Source: Conus ventricosus
Taxonomy: Eukaryota > Mollusca > Gastropoda > Neogastropoda > Conidae
DNA length: 64,000 bases
Direction of reading: 5' to 3'
NCBI GenBank assembly: GCA_018398815.1
Contig: CM031611.1
Coordinates: forward strand, 49,555,555-49,619,554
Shown: positions 50,059-64,000 of the stretch, piece after piece
Numbering within the stretch: the stretch's first letter is position 1
Layout of the letters: every line of letters begins with the position of its first letter
The notes under the pieces: generated by a model
What the model was told of the DNA's origin: nothing
The model's database searches: none
What the model saw: only the letters and a program-made list of their open reading frames with translations
Made by a program: the position numbers and the translations under genes

Positions 50059-50334
50059 CCGTGAATTAGCAATGATGTCAATGATTTTAGACACATAGTG
50101 TCTTTTGTCGTTCATTGGATGTGATCCCCCCCCCCTCACCCATACCTTCATTGTACATATACATGTCTTTGTTGCTCATTGGATGTGCTTTCCACCCACA
50201 TTCCACACCCTCATTGTATATACTTAGTGTCTTTGTTGGTTATGATCCCCCCCCCCTCCCCCCACCTCACATCCTCATTGTCTATACATAGTGTCTTTGT
50301 TGTTAGTGGGATGCGACTCCCCAACATCCCACAG

Positions 50335-50400
50335 AAGAGAGAGATAATGCTGTTTGTAGCCCAGCCAACTGCAATGGGCCATACACCATCTTAACAGGGC
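50335..50400 (-). mobile_element. Dispersed repeat remnant (GGCTGGGCTATAAG family)
   Basis: GATAATGCTGTTTGTAGCCC, AGCCAACTGCAATGGGCC is a diverged copy of 11290-11340 in the same orientation. Confidence 0.5.
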
Positions 50401-51289
50401 GTGACTTTTTTTCCTCCAATCTTTTGACATCACCTGAAAATGTCCAAAGTGGTCGGCCGGATTATGATGATGAAATAAATGAGAATCTGTCCAAAGCTGA
50501 GCTTTAAACACACTGTTAGATTTATCGCTTTTCCAGCAGATACATTAACACTGGCTGGTCATAAGAGACCTTTGCTCTGTTAAGGAAATGGGAGATGATA
50601 AGAGAGTGGGCTTGTCTTCATCTCAAATATTTTATGTTCAGCACCAAAGAATCTTTTGAGGAAAAGGAAAAGGAGAAATGACATAAAGGAGGGATCTGGA
50701 TGATTGAAATAACAACTGAAAGCTGTACTAGAGGTTAGTGGTAGGTCTTAAGGCTCACGAAGGAGAGAGCAGAAACGAGTTCACAGCTCTCGTGTGTATG
50801 TCTCTTCCTAAACACTAGAGGAGAGAGTTATGGTTATTTGCGCAAGTGGATGTTGCGCACTTGGCAAAAATGTGAACGCAGTGCGAGTTTATAGAATGAA
50901 AATGCGTGTACATGTATGGTTTTACATGATTCAGTGAATGGAATGTCCACATTTACCTCTTTCTATGGCTCACTTGTGGCTTGGCTAGGAGATCACCCAG
51001 CGTGCTTAAAGTGCGTAAAATTATTGGCAAGTTGTGTGTCTGTGCCATAGAATGTGTGCTAGAATGTGTTTAGTATGAGTGTAATAATTAAGATTTAAGA
51101 AAGTGTATGTATGTGTGTATTCCATGGACTTTATGGCCTGAATGTGGAGCATGAACATTGTGAATTTTGGTCTACTATTTCAGGTTGTCCCATTCACTAA
51201 TGCACAGGCCAGCCAATGGATGACCTTTAGTCAAAAGCATCATGGATCCCAAGAGTGAAATCTCTTCCTGTCTGTAGGATTACCGACTG
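50401..51289. other. No gene recognised
   Basis: AT-rich sequence with no microsatellite, exon or transposon feature that I can name. Confidence 0.55.
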
Positions 51290-51440
51290 CGCATTTGATT
51301 TATATTATGCTGTTTGATTGTTTGATTTATATTATCCTGTTTGATTTACATTATGCTGTTTGATTTATATTATGCTGTTTGATTTATATTATCCTGTTTG
51401 ATTAACATTATGCTGTTTGATTCACATTATGCTGTTTTGT
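51290..51440. repeat. Tandem 19-20-bp units
   Basis: TATTATGCTGTTTGATTTA and close variants (TATCCTG, CATTATG) recur about seven times. Confidence 0.9.
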
Positions 51441-51479
51441 TACTGTATGTATCTTCGTTTTTACCCCGTGTCGTGTTTC

Positions 51480-51845
51480 TCACTCTTCCATCATGATGTT
51501 GTATGCCATGTTCAGCACACTTCGATCATGATTGTTCCCTAGGTCATGGTTCACACACCCTGATCATGATTGTGTTACGTTTAACACATTGCTCATGATT
51601 GTGTCGTGTATCATCTTCAACACTTTTCCATCATGATTGTGTTGTGCGTTATGATTGGGTAGTGTGTTTTGTTTCACACACTTCCTTCGTGATTTTATGT
51701 GTTGTGACTTGCACACTCCCAGCATGATTGTGTCATGGTTGACACATCTCCATCATGACCGCGCTTTGTGTTATATTCAATACGTTTCCATCATGATTGT
51801 GTTGCATGCCATGTGTCGCACAATTCCATCATGATTTGTGTCATA
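51480..51845. repeat. Degenerate tandem array, unit about 40-45 bp
   Basis: TTCCATCATGATTGTGTTGT, then GTGTTATGTTCAACACA-like text, recurs about nine times with variation in length and sequence. Confidence 0.8.
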
Positions 51846-51974
51846 GCTTTTTTTGTATGTGAATAGCCAGATGGACAAATTAAAACATTTTGTTCAATAT
51901 TTGCTGTGTATTCCATGGTTTCTGGTGTTCATGTAGAACATCAAGAGCTAGCAAGTGAATACAAATCTCTCTAG

Positions 51975-52008
<34 letters not shown>

Positions 52009-54659
52009 CAATTGAAAAAAAAAAGAAAGAAGGAAAATCTGACTCAAAATTTATTGCCAACAAATCTCAATCTAGAAACCACACAAGTCATCAGATGCGT
52101 TCTGTTTCAACCTGGACTCGAATCACAGACAGTAAATCCAACCCAAAGAGTACAAGGTATTGCATATCGTCTAACACTGTGTGTCCAACAGCTAAGTAAG
52201 ATAGCACGGAGAAGACATTCCATCGTCACCACCAAGCACTAGCAGCCTTGCATCCTATTGACTGACAATCTATGTAAGCATGGATTCCTCTAAATGTCAT
52301 GTGCATTCATGGACAGTGGGTCACACTTACCTAAAACTGCTCCACAGGAATGTTAGCAATCACATCAGCAATGTGCATGACCTGTTTATATCCAAAACAT
52401 TCTCTATGAATCATAAATTGCCGACATCTAGTTTCATAGGAAGAAACAGATAAAGAGGACATGGAATCGGGTCAGTTGAAATGGGTCATTACCGCCTGAC
52501 TGTGATGTAGACGTTTAAAAAGAAGTGGTTGGAATCCAGCGACAAAAAGAGACTTTTCACATGAGGATTCAAAATCTTGGGACAAAATGTAAGCTTGGAA
52601 AAACATCTGGAACAGCATACAGCAAATACGGACATGCTGCTAAGACATGGTATAATATTCTTCAAGCTAGCACTGCATGCACTAGTAGTCTTGCCCCAAC
52701 TGATGCAGGTTGACCGTTTCAACAAGATTCAGTGAGGGCAAGATTCGACCAAAAACAGTAGTCCTAGCCAGGATGAATTTGAAAGAATCGTAAAACGTAG
52801 AATTCAGGTCATGAATGATAAATACAGCCAACAGGAAAATTTGGCCATATGCCGATAATGGAACCTCGTTCAGAGATTTAGAGAGAAGGAATGCGTATTG
52901 CCTATAAATTATGTTGGCTAATGTTCACGCCACTCTGTCGATCTTTCTTTACAGTGACCGAGTTCTACAGTTCCCAAAACGGATCCAAGACTCCTGTGAT
53001 TTGACATTAACTTTCCAGAGTTCTGAGCGAGTCTCATCAAGACACGTTTGTTGGATGGTGGTAATTTTGACCTCACAATGACCCAGACCATGAAGAGTTC
53101 AGCAAGACAGTATGGGTGAAGATACCAAGACAACTCCATCGCACATAACGCTGAGGGATTTCACTAGCTGACATCTTTTAACCTGTTATTCCAGTTGCTT
53201 TCTTTTCATCAATCTTTCAGTCACAAGTTCACAGCGCACAAGCATCCACCGACTGTGAACTTTCTCAATCTCCTGACATGCAGATAAAAATACAGTACAC
53301 ATGGCTGTTAAACAACAACCTGATTATCAGGAGAGAAAAAAAACAACCAAAAAAATCACTTATCTAGTTATACAAGTGATATGCATGGTCACCGCATGCA
53401 AGCACATTCAACTACTAGTTTTAACAAACTACTCCAAACGCATTTCAAGTGTACAACAAAGTAAATGCTAAAACAGGTCAAATTTCTCTTTTCAGTTAAA
53501 GAATTTCTCTTCTCAAGTTTCACGTTTCCCCCATGTCGGAGGGCTGTAGATCTTTGGTAACAAGGCACCAAATACACCTTGAACAACTGGCTTCGTTCCC
53601 TGTTTATTACGTATAAATGCTTTTAAAAATGAATAAAAGGCAACCTGTTGTCAACCATATGGCCCTGATGAAAAGAAAGTCTTCATAGTCTATACAACAA
53701 CTTTCTGCACAGCACTCTGCCCAACATGCTGCACCCACTGGCATGACCGAGAACATAGAATTATGTGTAGATTTTGAATATAAATCCCAGTAAACTGTAA
53801 GAAAAAACCACAAAAAAAACATTGTAAACTGAAGACTTAAGCTCAACGATCAATGCCTATGCAGCAAAAGAACCCCTAAGTGAATCACTGCCACTGTTGT
53901 CCTTTCTAGTGGAGAGAGCTCTACTATGATGATAAACACTGGTCAGCCTAACATCTGACATGCTTGCCTGCTTGGTCAACTGTTCTGATTACAGAAATTT
54001 GTCGAAAATCCCAGAAAACTGACCAGGGAAGCAATGGTAATCTTAGAAAGAAAACCGTGCAATATGCCATGACATTAGGAAAATGAAAAGCTAGAAAGAA
54101 AAAAGTCATACACATATATATATCTAAAAAAAAAAAAAAAAAAAGTTTTTTTTTTTATGTAGGGCAAATCCTAAACATGATCCTAACGAGAAAAGCAAGG
54201 TTCATACTTATACATGATTTGTAAATTCATCAATCTTTCCCTTTTTCCAACCACTTTCTGTGAATACTTCTGTCCATAGGTACTAGCTGCCCCAGCTAAA
54301 CCCAATGGGAAATTCACAAAAATGCACAATGACATGCTTTAATCTTCCGCAACTAACGATAGCCTGAAGCTACAGAAAGTTATACACCAAATGGATTATG
54401 AGACTGAAGTTGATGCCTTTGAATAAGAGATTTCAAGCTTGTACCAAGTCGTGTCCAATCCCTATGCAAATCATTTAACCCAGTAAAATGACATATATAT
54501 CTTTCACATTCATTCAAGAGCCATGCAGCAGATGAAATGGTGTGAAGTGGCTGGACATTACTGTATTAACTAAGCTATCTTCATTTAAGTTTAATATGAT
54601 TGTGATGAGGATAAGCGTGTTATATTTTTTAAATAACTCCGCCAATTAACAAGGACAAA
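51846..54659. other. No gene recognised
   Basis: AT-rich sequence with a CA tract at about 51983-52008. No exon or domain is seen on either strand. The segment 52480-52900 is slightly more complex and might be a decayed repeat, but I found no identifiable motif. Confidence 0.55.
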
Positions 54660-54876
54660 CAAATTACAAGACCAAACACGACGCGTTTCGACCTCTTAGG
54701 TCTTCTTCAGTCAATATAAACAACACTCAGGACAACGAAAATTAATGCCCACCTTGTGCCAAATGTGTGAAGATAAGCGATTGGTTCGTTCTTCATTTTC
54801 CTTGTCCTGAGTGTTGTGTCTCTTGCCTGAAGAAGACCTAAGAGGTTGAAATGCATCGTGTTTTGTCTTGTTATTC
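54660..54876. repeat. Inverted repeat, arms about 83 bp
   Basis: The left arm (54660-54742) contains ACAAGACCAAACACGACGCG, TTTCGACCTCTTAGGTCTTC and ACACTCAGGACAACG. The right arm (54793-54876) is its reverse complement with about ten changes (TTGTCCTGAGTGTTGT, GAAGAAGACCTAAGAGGTTG, ATCGTGTTTTGTCTTGT). The loop is about 50 bases. It may be a fold-back element or two head-to-head copies of a short repeat. Confidence 0.93.
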
Positions 54877-55149
54877 GTGTGTCCATGTTAAGTGGTGAGC
54901 TATTTCAAATACCTTTCAAAGTTTGTTTTCATTTCCACCTTGAGTCACCTCACTTTATAACTAACTTTACAAAAAAAAATCATATTTTAACTGGCCACAG
55001 CACTGGTCCCTCCTGCTTGGACAAGCGGGTCTCTTTGTCCATTGAGAACCCAGTCACCGACTCCTTCCACCCTGGGCTACACAGCAGCGGACCAGAACAC
55101 AACGTTACAGCAGCAGGCCAGAACACAACGTTACTCCACTGCATACATG

Positions 55150-55228
55150 TCTCTCTTCGCAATCCAGCCCTGATGTGGCCCTTTGCGGTCGGCTGGGCTA
55201 TAAGCAACATTATCTTATCTTATCTCTT
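55150..55228 (+). mobile_element. Dispersed repeat remnant (GGCTGGGCTATAAG family)
   Basis: CCTGATGTGGCCCTTTGCGG, TCGGCTGGGCTATAAGCAAC, ATTATCTTATCTTATCTC is nearly identical to the reverse complement of 11285-11340. The short TCTTATC tail repeats suggest a retroposon 3' end. Confidence 0.65.
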
Positions 55229-56329
55229 CGCAATCTCTTGAGTGGGCAAGTGGAAGGGATTAAGGGGAACTAGGAAGACGACTTGCTCTGAACATCATGA
55301 AAGATTTTCTTCTTTATCCTTTCACCTGTTAATCTGAAGAAAAATCGTAACATTCCTGAGAACTCTTTCCCTCCTAAATTGCACTTCTACTCCTCCACCT
55401 CCTTTTCTTGTCCAATCAGAAAAAAAAAAAAAAACTACTGTTACAGATATCATGCACTTAATTTTTTTATGGAAAGAACAACAATACCCAAGAGAACGAT
55501 TTTTGAAAAGGAAAAAGAAAAAAGAAGAAAAACAAAATGAAAGACTTGGGTTACTTCTCCCTCTGCAGCTTACTTTAAGGTGCTGGCGTCCTTCCATGTG
55601 TTTCCCTGGGTGTGTAGGGCAAGGATGAATTAACCATACTGGGTGCAACTCTCTTAAATGCAATGACATCAAACATGAAAAAAAAACACAACCACCCAGT
55701 GTTTTCACTAGGTAACGTTTCAGAAACCAGCAACAGAAAACGCCTGGTCCATGCACATTGGTCTCCCTTGCAGAACACAATAAACAGCCCAGTGTGTGCA
55801 CTTTGTCATGGAAAACGGTCACAACGGTCTTCACTTCCAAACCACCACAGAACATTCGCATCCCATGACATGAACACATGACAGGAGAGCAGAGTACAAA
55901 AGAAAATGCAAGACAGCACGCAGATTAGGTCTCCAAGCATGTACCTCAAAGTGTAGCGCGCCCACATTACACACACACACACACACTTCCTATAAAGACA
56001 ACAGTAATGCATACTTGTGTATGCTCAAACTGATTCTCTCTCTCACTTTCTTTCTCTCTCTCTTTTTCTAAAACACACACACACACACAAACCAAATACA
56101 CTTTTACAAAATGATTGTGTGAACAGCCTGCATGCGCGCACGCACACACACACAACCAGGCACTCCTAATTTACAAAACCAGATAGTGTCCACTGTGTGC
56201 ACTGCCTGCTACACCATCCACAGAACATGCAGGGAAGGGCTTTCACATGGTTCAAGGCCACAAGCTGACAAAAACAAATGTGAGCTCTTCTATAAGATTC
56301 AGAGAAGAAGATGAACAGGGAAGAAAGCA
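55229..56329. other. No gene recognised
   Basis: An A-run at about 55422-55434, CA tracts at 55970-55986 and 56073-56089, and a CT-rich stretch at 56033-56068. No exon is seen. Confidence 0.55.
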
Positions 56330-57925
56330 CATCGACTGTGTTGTACCACCTTGAACAACTCTACTGCCAGGTGAACAAAGACAGAAAGAACGTCCACAGA
56401 ACTGTATCACCCCCTCATCCCCCCCCCCCCCCAACTCTACTGAATGGTAAACAAAGGATGTCAACCCTACTGTACCACCTCAAACAACTCCACTGCCAGG
56501 TGAACAAAGACAAAGTTTCTGTTTCAGTTTCATCAAGGAGGTGTCACTACATGTGGACTAGTCCATATATATACGCTACACCACATCTGCTAAGTTTCGA
56601 GACCACACTGCGCATGATTTAAAGCTGATGGACCAATGCATTAATGACAGAGGGGGGAGAGATTAAGAAAAGGGTCTCATCTCTATGACTTAGTTATGTC
56701 TCACTTACGCATTTGTCATGACAAGCAGTTTGAAATGTGTCATGAACATTATTGAGGATGAAGATGTATTTGATGTGAGCGTTGAAATGATGTTGGGGAA
56801 AAAAATTAATGTGATTTTTTTAGTGAACTTGTGCACTTGTGGTGTAGAGCCACGCTGTTTGTGCAGTTGTGTGAAAAAATCAAGTCATGGAGTGACACCA
56901 AAAAAGTAAACGCGATTTTGATTGGATAGGACGCTGAGGTTTGGATTATGAATGAAGCTCACTTTGGTGTCAGTCAGTGAATGACATGTTGAATCAGACC
57001 CGGGTATGGCTAGAAGGAAGACAGACGTGAAGATTTGGATGGTTAACCCTTGAGGAGTTAATGGGACTTTGATTCTCTATGACCAGGATTGGTCTGTAGC
57101 ATCACCTGGAAGGCATAACAACCCTTGGGGGGGTTGGTATAATAGGACTTGGGTCCTGTGACCTGTGAGAGGTCAGAAATGTCCTGTGACCTGTGAGTGG
57201 TCTAGAGTGTAGTTGCAGGCAGAAGTCTGCTAGGGCATAAGTGTAGTGCTTGTTCCCTTGAGAACACCTCAGCGTCCAGCCAAGGGTTGGAGCCTCCCCT
57301 GACAGATCCTAAAGATGGATTCTTAACCCAGCACACGTTTAATCCTACTTGTGCCAAGATAGGAAACTGAAATGACTGGAGTTGTATTGTTTGTAAAGAA
57401 TGGGACAGGAAAGAGCAGAATTGTATTGTTGTAAATGTGTCGATATTTGTTCACTTTGGTTTTGATAAATAACATATTGAAAGGGAGTGAACATTGTGAA
57501 ACTAAAAATTCGGCCTGGTAGTGCTCCTTTGAATGAGTGGAGTAGATGCGTGTGTACAGAGTAGCATGCTGCGTTAGTGAACGAGTGTGTGCGAACGCAG
57601 CATGTGACAGTATCATGTCGGGATCACCACTGTCACACACCGCCTGGAAACAGAACTGGGTCACCCCGGAAAGCTCTGCAGAAAGGTGAAGAAAAAATGG
57701 CAACAGAACTGGGTCACCCCTTATAACTCTACACAAAGGGGAAGCACAGTGCGTCAACAGAACTGTATCACCCTTTACGCATTTTTGGAAAGGCAATCAA
57801 AGCATGTCAACAGAAGTGTATCCCCCTTTACAAACTCTATGGAAAGGTACACAAAGCATATCGACAGAGCTGTATCCCCCCCCCCCCCCCCCCACCCCCC
57901 CTTAACAACTCTGCAGAAACATGAA
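56330..57925. repeat. Two blocks of a related degenerate repeat, unit about 55-65 bp
   Basis: Around GCCAGGTGAACAAAGACAGA, ACTGTATCACCCC and CAACTCTACTG, copies occur at about 56340-56530 and again at 57590-57925 (AACAGAACTGGGTCACCCC, AACTCTACACAAAGGGGAAG). C-runs interrupt both blocks (56419-56432 and about 57887-57905). The DNA between (56531-57589) has two further short repeats (GTCCTGTGACCTGTGAG at about 57155 and 57180) and no gene. Confidence 0.7.
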
Positions 57926-58006
57926 ATGTGTTTGAAGAACAGTATCTACCCTTAGCGACTGCATCCAGTGAGCATACTGTCCTATCTGCAACACTGTTAC
58001 TTCCAG

Positions 58007-58037
<31 letters not shown>

Positions 58038-58673
58038 CATGGCTGTCCACACACAGAAAAGACAATTTCCAAACTTTTCAAAAGCAAACAAAGTTAAAGG
58101 AAATTATATGGTTGTTGACATAAAGAAAAGACTGCTTTCAAACTGTTCAAAAGCAATCAAGGTTAGGAAGCTGAAATTTTGTAGACTTCAAAATTTATGA
58201 AAGACTATTCAACAATTTTTCCAACAGCAGTCTATTAACAGTTTGCAAAAGTACCCACCACAAAATACAGATTGAAAGTGAAGACTGCAATATACAGCTT
58301 TGCAAAACCAGCCTAGACAGCAGACTACCTGTAGCTCTCCATGAAAACGTCTGCTGAACTGGACTACACCTAGCAACCTAACAAGATGGGGAAATACGTT
58401 GAGTGTACGCCAGCCAACAATAACAGTTCAATTCCATCGTTAATATCCCAACACAGAACAGAGAGGAAAACAGCCATGAGAAGTGGACTGGTTAACACAG
58501 AGGGCAGCGGAAGAGGAGCAGGAATGAACAGAAACCCACAGACTTTCCCCCACGCTTGACGCAGGATCAACAAGGTAAAAAGGATTTCACAGTAAAGCCT
58601 TCACCAGCCCAGCACACAGGTTCAACAGCCATCACAACGTCAACTGTAGATGCGTTTGTAACATTCAACAACT
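57926..58673. other. No gene recognised
   Basis: A TA tract lies at about 58009-58036. Short duplicated text (AAAAGACAATTTCCAAACTT versus AAAAGACTGCTTTCAAACTG) occurs at about 58058 and 58125. No exon is seen. Confidence 0.55.
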
Positions 58674-60242
<1,569 letters not shown>

Positions 60243-60676
60243 TGAAGGCGAGGTGTTCTACTATGCCATATGAAGGCGAGGTGTTCTACTATGCCATACG
60301 AAGGCGAGGTGTTCTACTATGCCATATGAAGGCGAGGTGTTCTACTATGCCATATGAAGGCGAGGTGTTCTACTATGCCATATGAAGGAGAGGTGTTCTA
60401 CTATGCCATATGAAGGTGAGGTGTTCTACTATGCCATATGAAGGTGAGGTGTTCTACTATGCCATATGAAGGAGAGGTGTTCTACTATGTGAAGGAGAGG
60501 TGTTCTACTATGAAGGAGAGGTGTTCCACTATGCCATACGAAGGCGAGGTGTTCTACTATGCCATACGAAGGTGAGGTGTTCTACTATGCCATACGAAGG
60601 CGAGGTGTTCTACTATGCCATATGAAGGAGAGGTGTTCTACTATGCCATATGAAGGAGAGGTGTTCTACTATGCCA
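60243..60676. repeat. Tandem repeat, 28-bp unit, about 16 copies
   Basis: GAAGGCGAGGTGTTCTACTA, TGCCATAT repeated. Variants swap GGCGAG, GGTGAG and GGAGAG and the final CATAT/CATAC. Shorter units occur near 60480-60530. Confidence 0.97.
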
Positions 60677-60900
60677 GTTATGTTAAACCGACACTAACCC
60701 AGCTGTAGTGGCAGGTTCATGACACAGGCTAATGCGACCGACAAACCTCATGTCACCACTCCACATCAGCAAAAGCTAAAAGCACAGGTCTGAACTGAGG
60801 GACCAAAAATGGCGGTAAGGCACTCCATCGTTTTAGAATTCAGATCAAAATCATGGATACCCAAAACGTCAGTCTACCTCTCCCTCGTTTGGGAACCCGG

Positions 60901-61131
60901 ACACCAAAATGGTCATGGATACCAAAATGGTCATCTATACCAAAATGGTCATGGATACCAAAATGGTCATCTATATAGATCTATACCAAAATGGTCATGG
61001 ATACCAAAATGGTCATCTATAGATCTATACCAAAATGGTCATGGATACCAAAATGGTCACAGATACCAAAATGGTCACAGATACCAAAATGGTCATAGAT
61101 ACCAAAACGGCCATGGATATCAAAATGGTCA
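60901..61131. repeat. Tandem repeat, 18-bp unit, about 13 copies
   Basis: ATACCAAAATGGTCATGG repeated, with CTAT or CAG replacing TGG in some units and two CTATATAGATCT-type interruptions. The 18-base unit keeps one frame open (a Tyr-Gln-Asn-Gly-His repeat at 60809-61186), which I regard as non-coding. Confidence 0.95.
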
Positions 61132-63400
61132 TAGACTGACAAGTGTACTCCAAAGACACTTTTCTGAACATTCAGCAATAAACTAAACAGGAAACCCCTG
61201 TCCGCGAACAGTAACACACCACGTGAACCAATGCGTCCAGGTGATGCCCGTTTTTTTTCTTTTGACATCACCGTCTTTCATGGCACAGACAGGTTCTGCA
61301 GGGGTCAAGCGGTGAACTGTGTTTAGCAGAGTGGGTGAAAAACAACCCTGTGTGCTGCTGCTCCCGCCACTCCACGAAGGAATGAACGGAAAGTACGAAC
61401 ACCCAGTGCAGGTCACACAAACATTCTTTCATAGTCATGAATGAAAAAGAAAAAAAAAGAAAGAAAGAAAAGAAGAAAAAAAGTTCCCGACTGATGGTAC
61501 CTTTTCCACTGGATCGTCAAACAAAGGTTACAAACAGAAGGCCAAGGTGTACAGGCAGAATGGGTAACATGCATATAACTGAAAACAACACACACTTGGT
61601 AACAGTGGCCCAATACGAAAAGTCGTGCAGCACCAGAGGTCAGGGCTGAAGAGTGCCTCCTTCAGCGCGCTGTCCACACAGCAAACTGTACAGGTTAGTC
61701 GACGCACACAGCACCAGCACACCCATCCGACCAGCTGTCTTCATCTCCCACTGGCTTAACTACACAGGGGCTGAGGATCATCTCCACACTACTGTCCACA
61801 TGTCAGCTAGATTAAATGAAAAAAAAAAGTCTCCCAGGCTAAACAAACCTCCCACCCTTTCTCTTCTAAAGTTCACCCCACCGCCAATCTTTACCCTGTC
61901 AACTAGTGACCCTCAACCTTGACGTTCTGTGAATTTACTGAAACCACCTCATTAAACTATTCCCACTGGATTGACTGACACTGTCTGATGAGTGTTTATG
62001 AGAACGAATGAAATGAGAAACACCAGGAAGAATATATCACTGACAGAACCACCAATACACTGTATGTTGTCTTTATTTTGATTGGAAATAGTGCTGAGTG
62101 GTCACAATGAATGCATGACCCCTGGCTCTTTTCCTGTCACCAACACAACTGATTTCAAGTTTCATTTTCAATGTTATCATTCCCATTTGTTTAAGAAAAG
62201 AACTAATCCTGATATATTGTGTTCTGATTAAAAAAACGAACAGAGACCATGATCAGCAGTCTGGTAAACACCTCCTGATCTAGAAATCTCTGATTTAATG
62301 TCATGTCAATTGTCATCTCTTTTCTGTTGTTTCCCAATTTTATAAAAAAAAAAAAAAAAAAAAACCACACACACACACTCATCACTTACAAGTACATGTT
62401 CAATGAAGTATGAGGAACGTTCTGTAAGTCCAATGCAGACAATGCTACTCTGAAAACCATCAATCATGAAATATGGCAAACAAGCTACCAAATATAGATG
62501 TAAGAGGCCAAAACATAAAGTACAGTTATCCTCAATATAGGTCTGTCCTCCTGCAGTGCCATCAATCCATTAATCATGCTAAACCACAGCGCCAGAGAAG
62601 GGGGTTTTGTCTGGCTGTTGACTGTCTCGTGTCTGTCTCAGTCTGATACGTATCTGCCTTCCCCAGCACACATGTTCATACACACACCGCACTAGGTCCC
62701 TCAGCTAAAAAGGGCTCCATCTCCCGCACACACCCTGTACTGTAGCTCCTAGCACCCCTCTCTCCGCTTACCCCACTGTGGCAGAGGCTACAATGAACAC
62801 CTAACTGCCTTTGGACAGGGACAGACACCCTCCAGAAACCAATCCCTCCATCTTTCCCTCCACCCACCCACCCACCCATTCCACTTCCAATCCCAGCTCT
62901 CCTCCCCTCTATCGGCTCCTCTAAGACTAGTAAGAGGAAAGAGAGGCCAGTGCCTCAAAGGACTGTTGTTGTGAAGCTCTTTGGGTCAGTGTTCACAGGT
63001 TGTGCCCACAACTGTTGATTGGATTGTGCTATGATATGATGTGCAGATCCCTACCACTTGTAAATAGATGGTAATGCAGAGGTTCTGTTGTTTCATCAAC
63101 TGAACCTATGCACCACACACACACACACACACACACATGCACATGCGCATACATACACACACACACATGCACATACACACACACCCCTCAAATCCCGTCT
63201 TGTCAGCCATACACCCTCCATTTCAATCCTTCCTCCTGAGTATTGTGGAATATCTCTGGTTTGTCAGTCAAATAAACCCTTCTCTCTCCCATTCCATTTC
63301 TCCTCCCTCCTTCACAGTCGCACACACATCCACAACTGTGCTCATCTCTACCAACACCATAGTAAGGGCAGAATTTTCATCCCTCGTCCAACCCTCAAAA

Positions 63401-63431
<31 letters not shown>

Positions 63432-64000
63432 CTCACAGACTTCAAGCCAACTCTCTGCAAGCGGTGGAAAATGTGGCGCTGCAAGAGAGAACACCAGGGA
63501 ACATGGTCTGTAGCTGTCTCCTGGCACTGACAGCTCCCTGTCACACAAGCAGGCTGTACTGCAACCACACCCTGGATACACAACATTCCTATTTATTTAG
63601 AGCGTCAGTCTTCACATACAGGTAAAAAAAACAACACTGGCCTCAAAAGGTATTGTAAGGGAGCAAGAGGGGGAAGGGAGAGGGAGGAGAGGGGGGGAGA
63701 GGGTATAAAGGCAGGCTGTGAGATGGAAGAAGCAGGGTGCCAGGTTTGATAAATAGGAGAGGCCTCGCTAACCCTACCAAACACAACAGTGGGGGAGTCT
63801 GGTTGGGTGGACAGTTCCGCGCCCAAACAGCTTCACGTCGGCATACAGGGACTCCACAGGTATGTTCACCATCTGGGTTATCAGAAGCTGTGGTCTCTAA
63901 CTGAACTATCGGCGCTACAGGAACCCCTGCCCAGATCTCTACTAATGATGGTCAAGCTAGCTGTGGCACTCCCCATACACCAGGCTGGTGGAGAGAAATA
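61132..64000. other. No gene recognised to the right edge
   Basis: An A-run at about 62342-62362, CA tracts at about 63115-63136 and 63402-63426, and purine-rich DNA at 63655-63705. The last 250 bases may contain an exon on the minus strand, but the evidence is weak (see rejected items). Confidence 0.5.

Noticed and set aside
60243..60676. CRISPR-like array
   Set aside because: Repeats are contiguous with no spacers, in a eukaryotic genome; it is a tandem repeat.
63774..63887. Possible last exon on the minus strand reading LLITQMVNIPVESLYADVKL
   Set aside because: An acceptor-like CAG and a short clean frame ending in TAG are present, but the segment has only 37 codons, no family I recognise and no partner exon in the window.

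Overview
The window is animal genomic DNA, most likely from a mollusc and probably a gastropod. The evidence is large introns with canonical GT-AG borders, abundant CA/GA microsatellites, tRNA-derived SINE remnants, non-LTR retrotransposons with an RNase H domain, and a recurring 'TTAACGTCT...TCAC...GATATTAG' motif next to GT repeats that I associate with gastropod genomes (an impression, not a search). Two runs of exactly 100 N (5820-5919 and 41696-41795) split it into three contigs joined by scaffolding.

Only one protein-coding gene is well supported. The 3' part of a Rho guanine-nucleotide exchange factor of the ARHGEF17/ARHGEF10 family lies on the + strand from about 8740 to the stop at 32437. 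I reconstruct eight exons: the end of a PH-like domain (exon 1), the C-terminal beta-propeller-like domain (exons 2-7 and the start of exon 8), and a long low-complexity tail closing with a last propeller strand (exon 8). Splice phases agree at every junction except 6/7, and exons 5 and 6 each need a one-base frame correction. The catalytic DH domain and the N-terminus are not in the window.

The introns are crowded. Intron 3 holds a hAT-like element (13042-14291). Intron 4 holds two more short hAT-like elements (17100-17733, 18114-18710) and SINE remnants. Intron 5 holds a 2.2-kb satellite of 57-bp units and a decayed RNase H-bearing LINE with a 5' inversion (about 23090-25640). Intron 7 holds an L2/CR1-like LINE 3' end and a piggyBac-like element with intact 13-bp terminal repeats and TTAA flanks (29171-30655).

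The most unusual pattern is that at least four exon borders of this gene (3' edges of exons 2 and 4, 5' edges of exons 5 and 8) are themselves part of tandem arrays. Decoy copies of the splice site and the adjoining coding bases are lined up in the intron. The array before exon 8 is nearly uniform: six 102-bp copies, each with an AG acceptor.

Region by region: 1-5819 is almost entirely satellite and microsatellite of poor sequence quality. 5920-8739 has no gene. 8740-32437 is the RhoGEF gene. 32438-41695 is 3' flank with a 1.7-kb array of 23-bp units (36424-38107). 41796-64000 has no convincing gene; it holds SINE and dispersed repeats, exact short duplications, an 80-bp inverted repeat (54660-54876), a 137-base pure G run (58689-58825) and two short-unit arrays (60243-61131).
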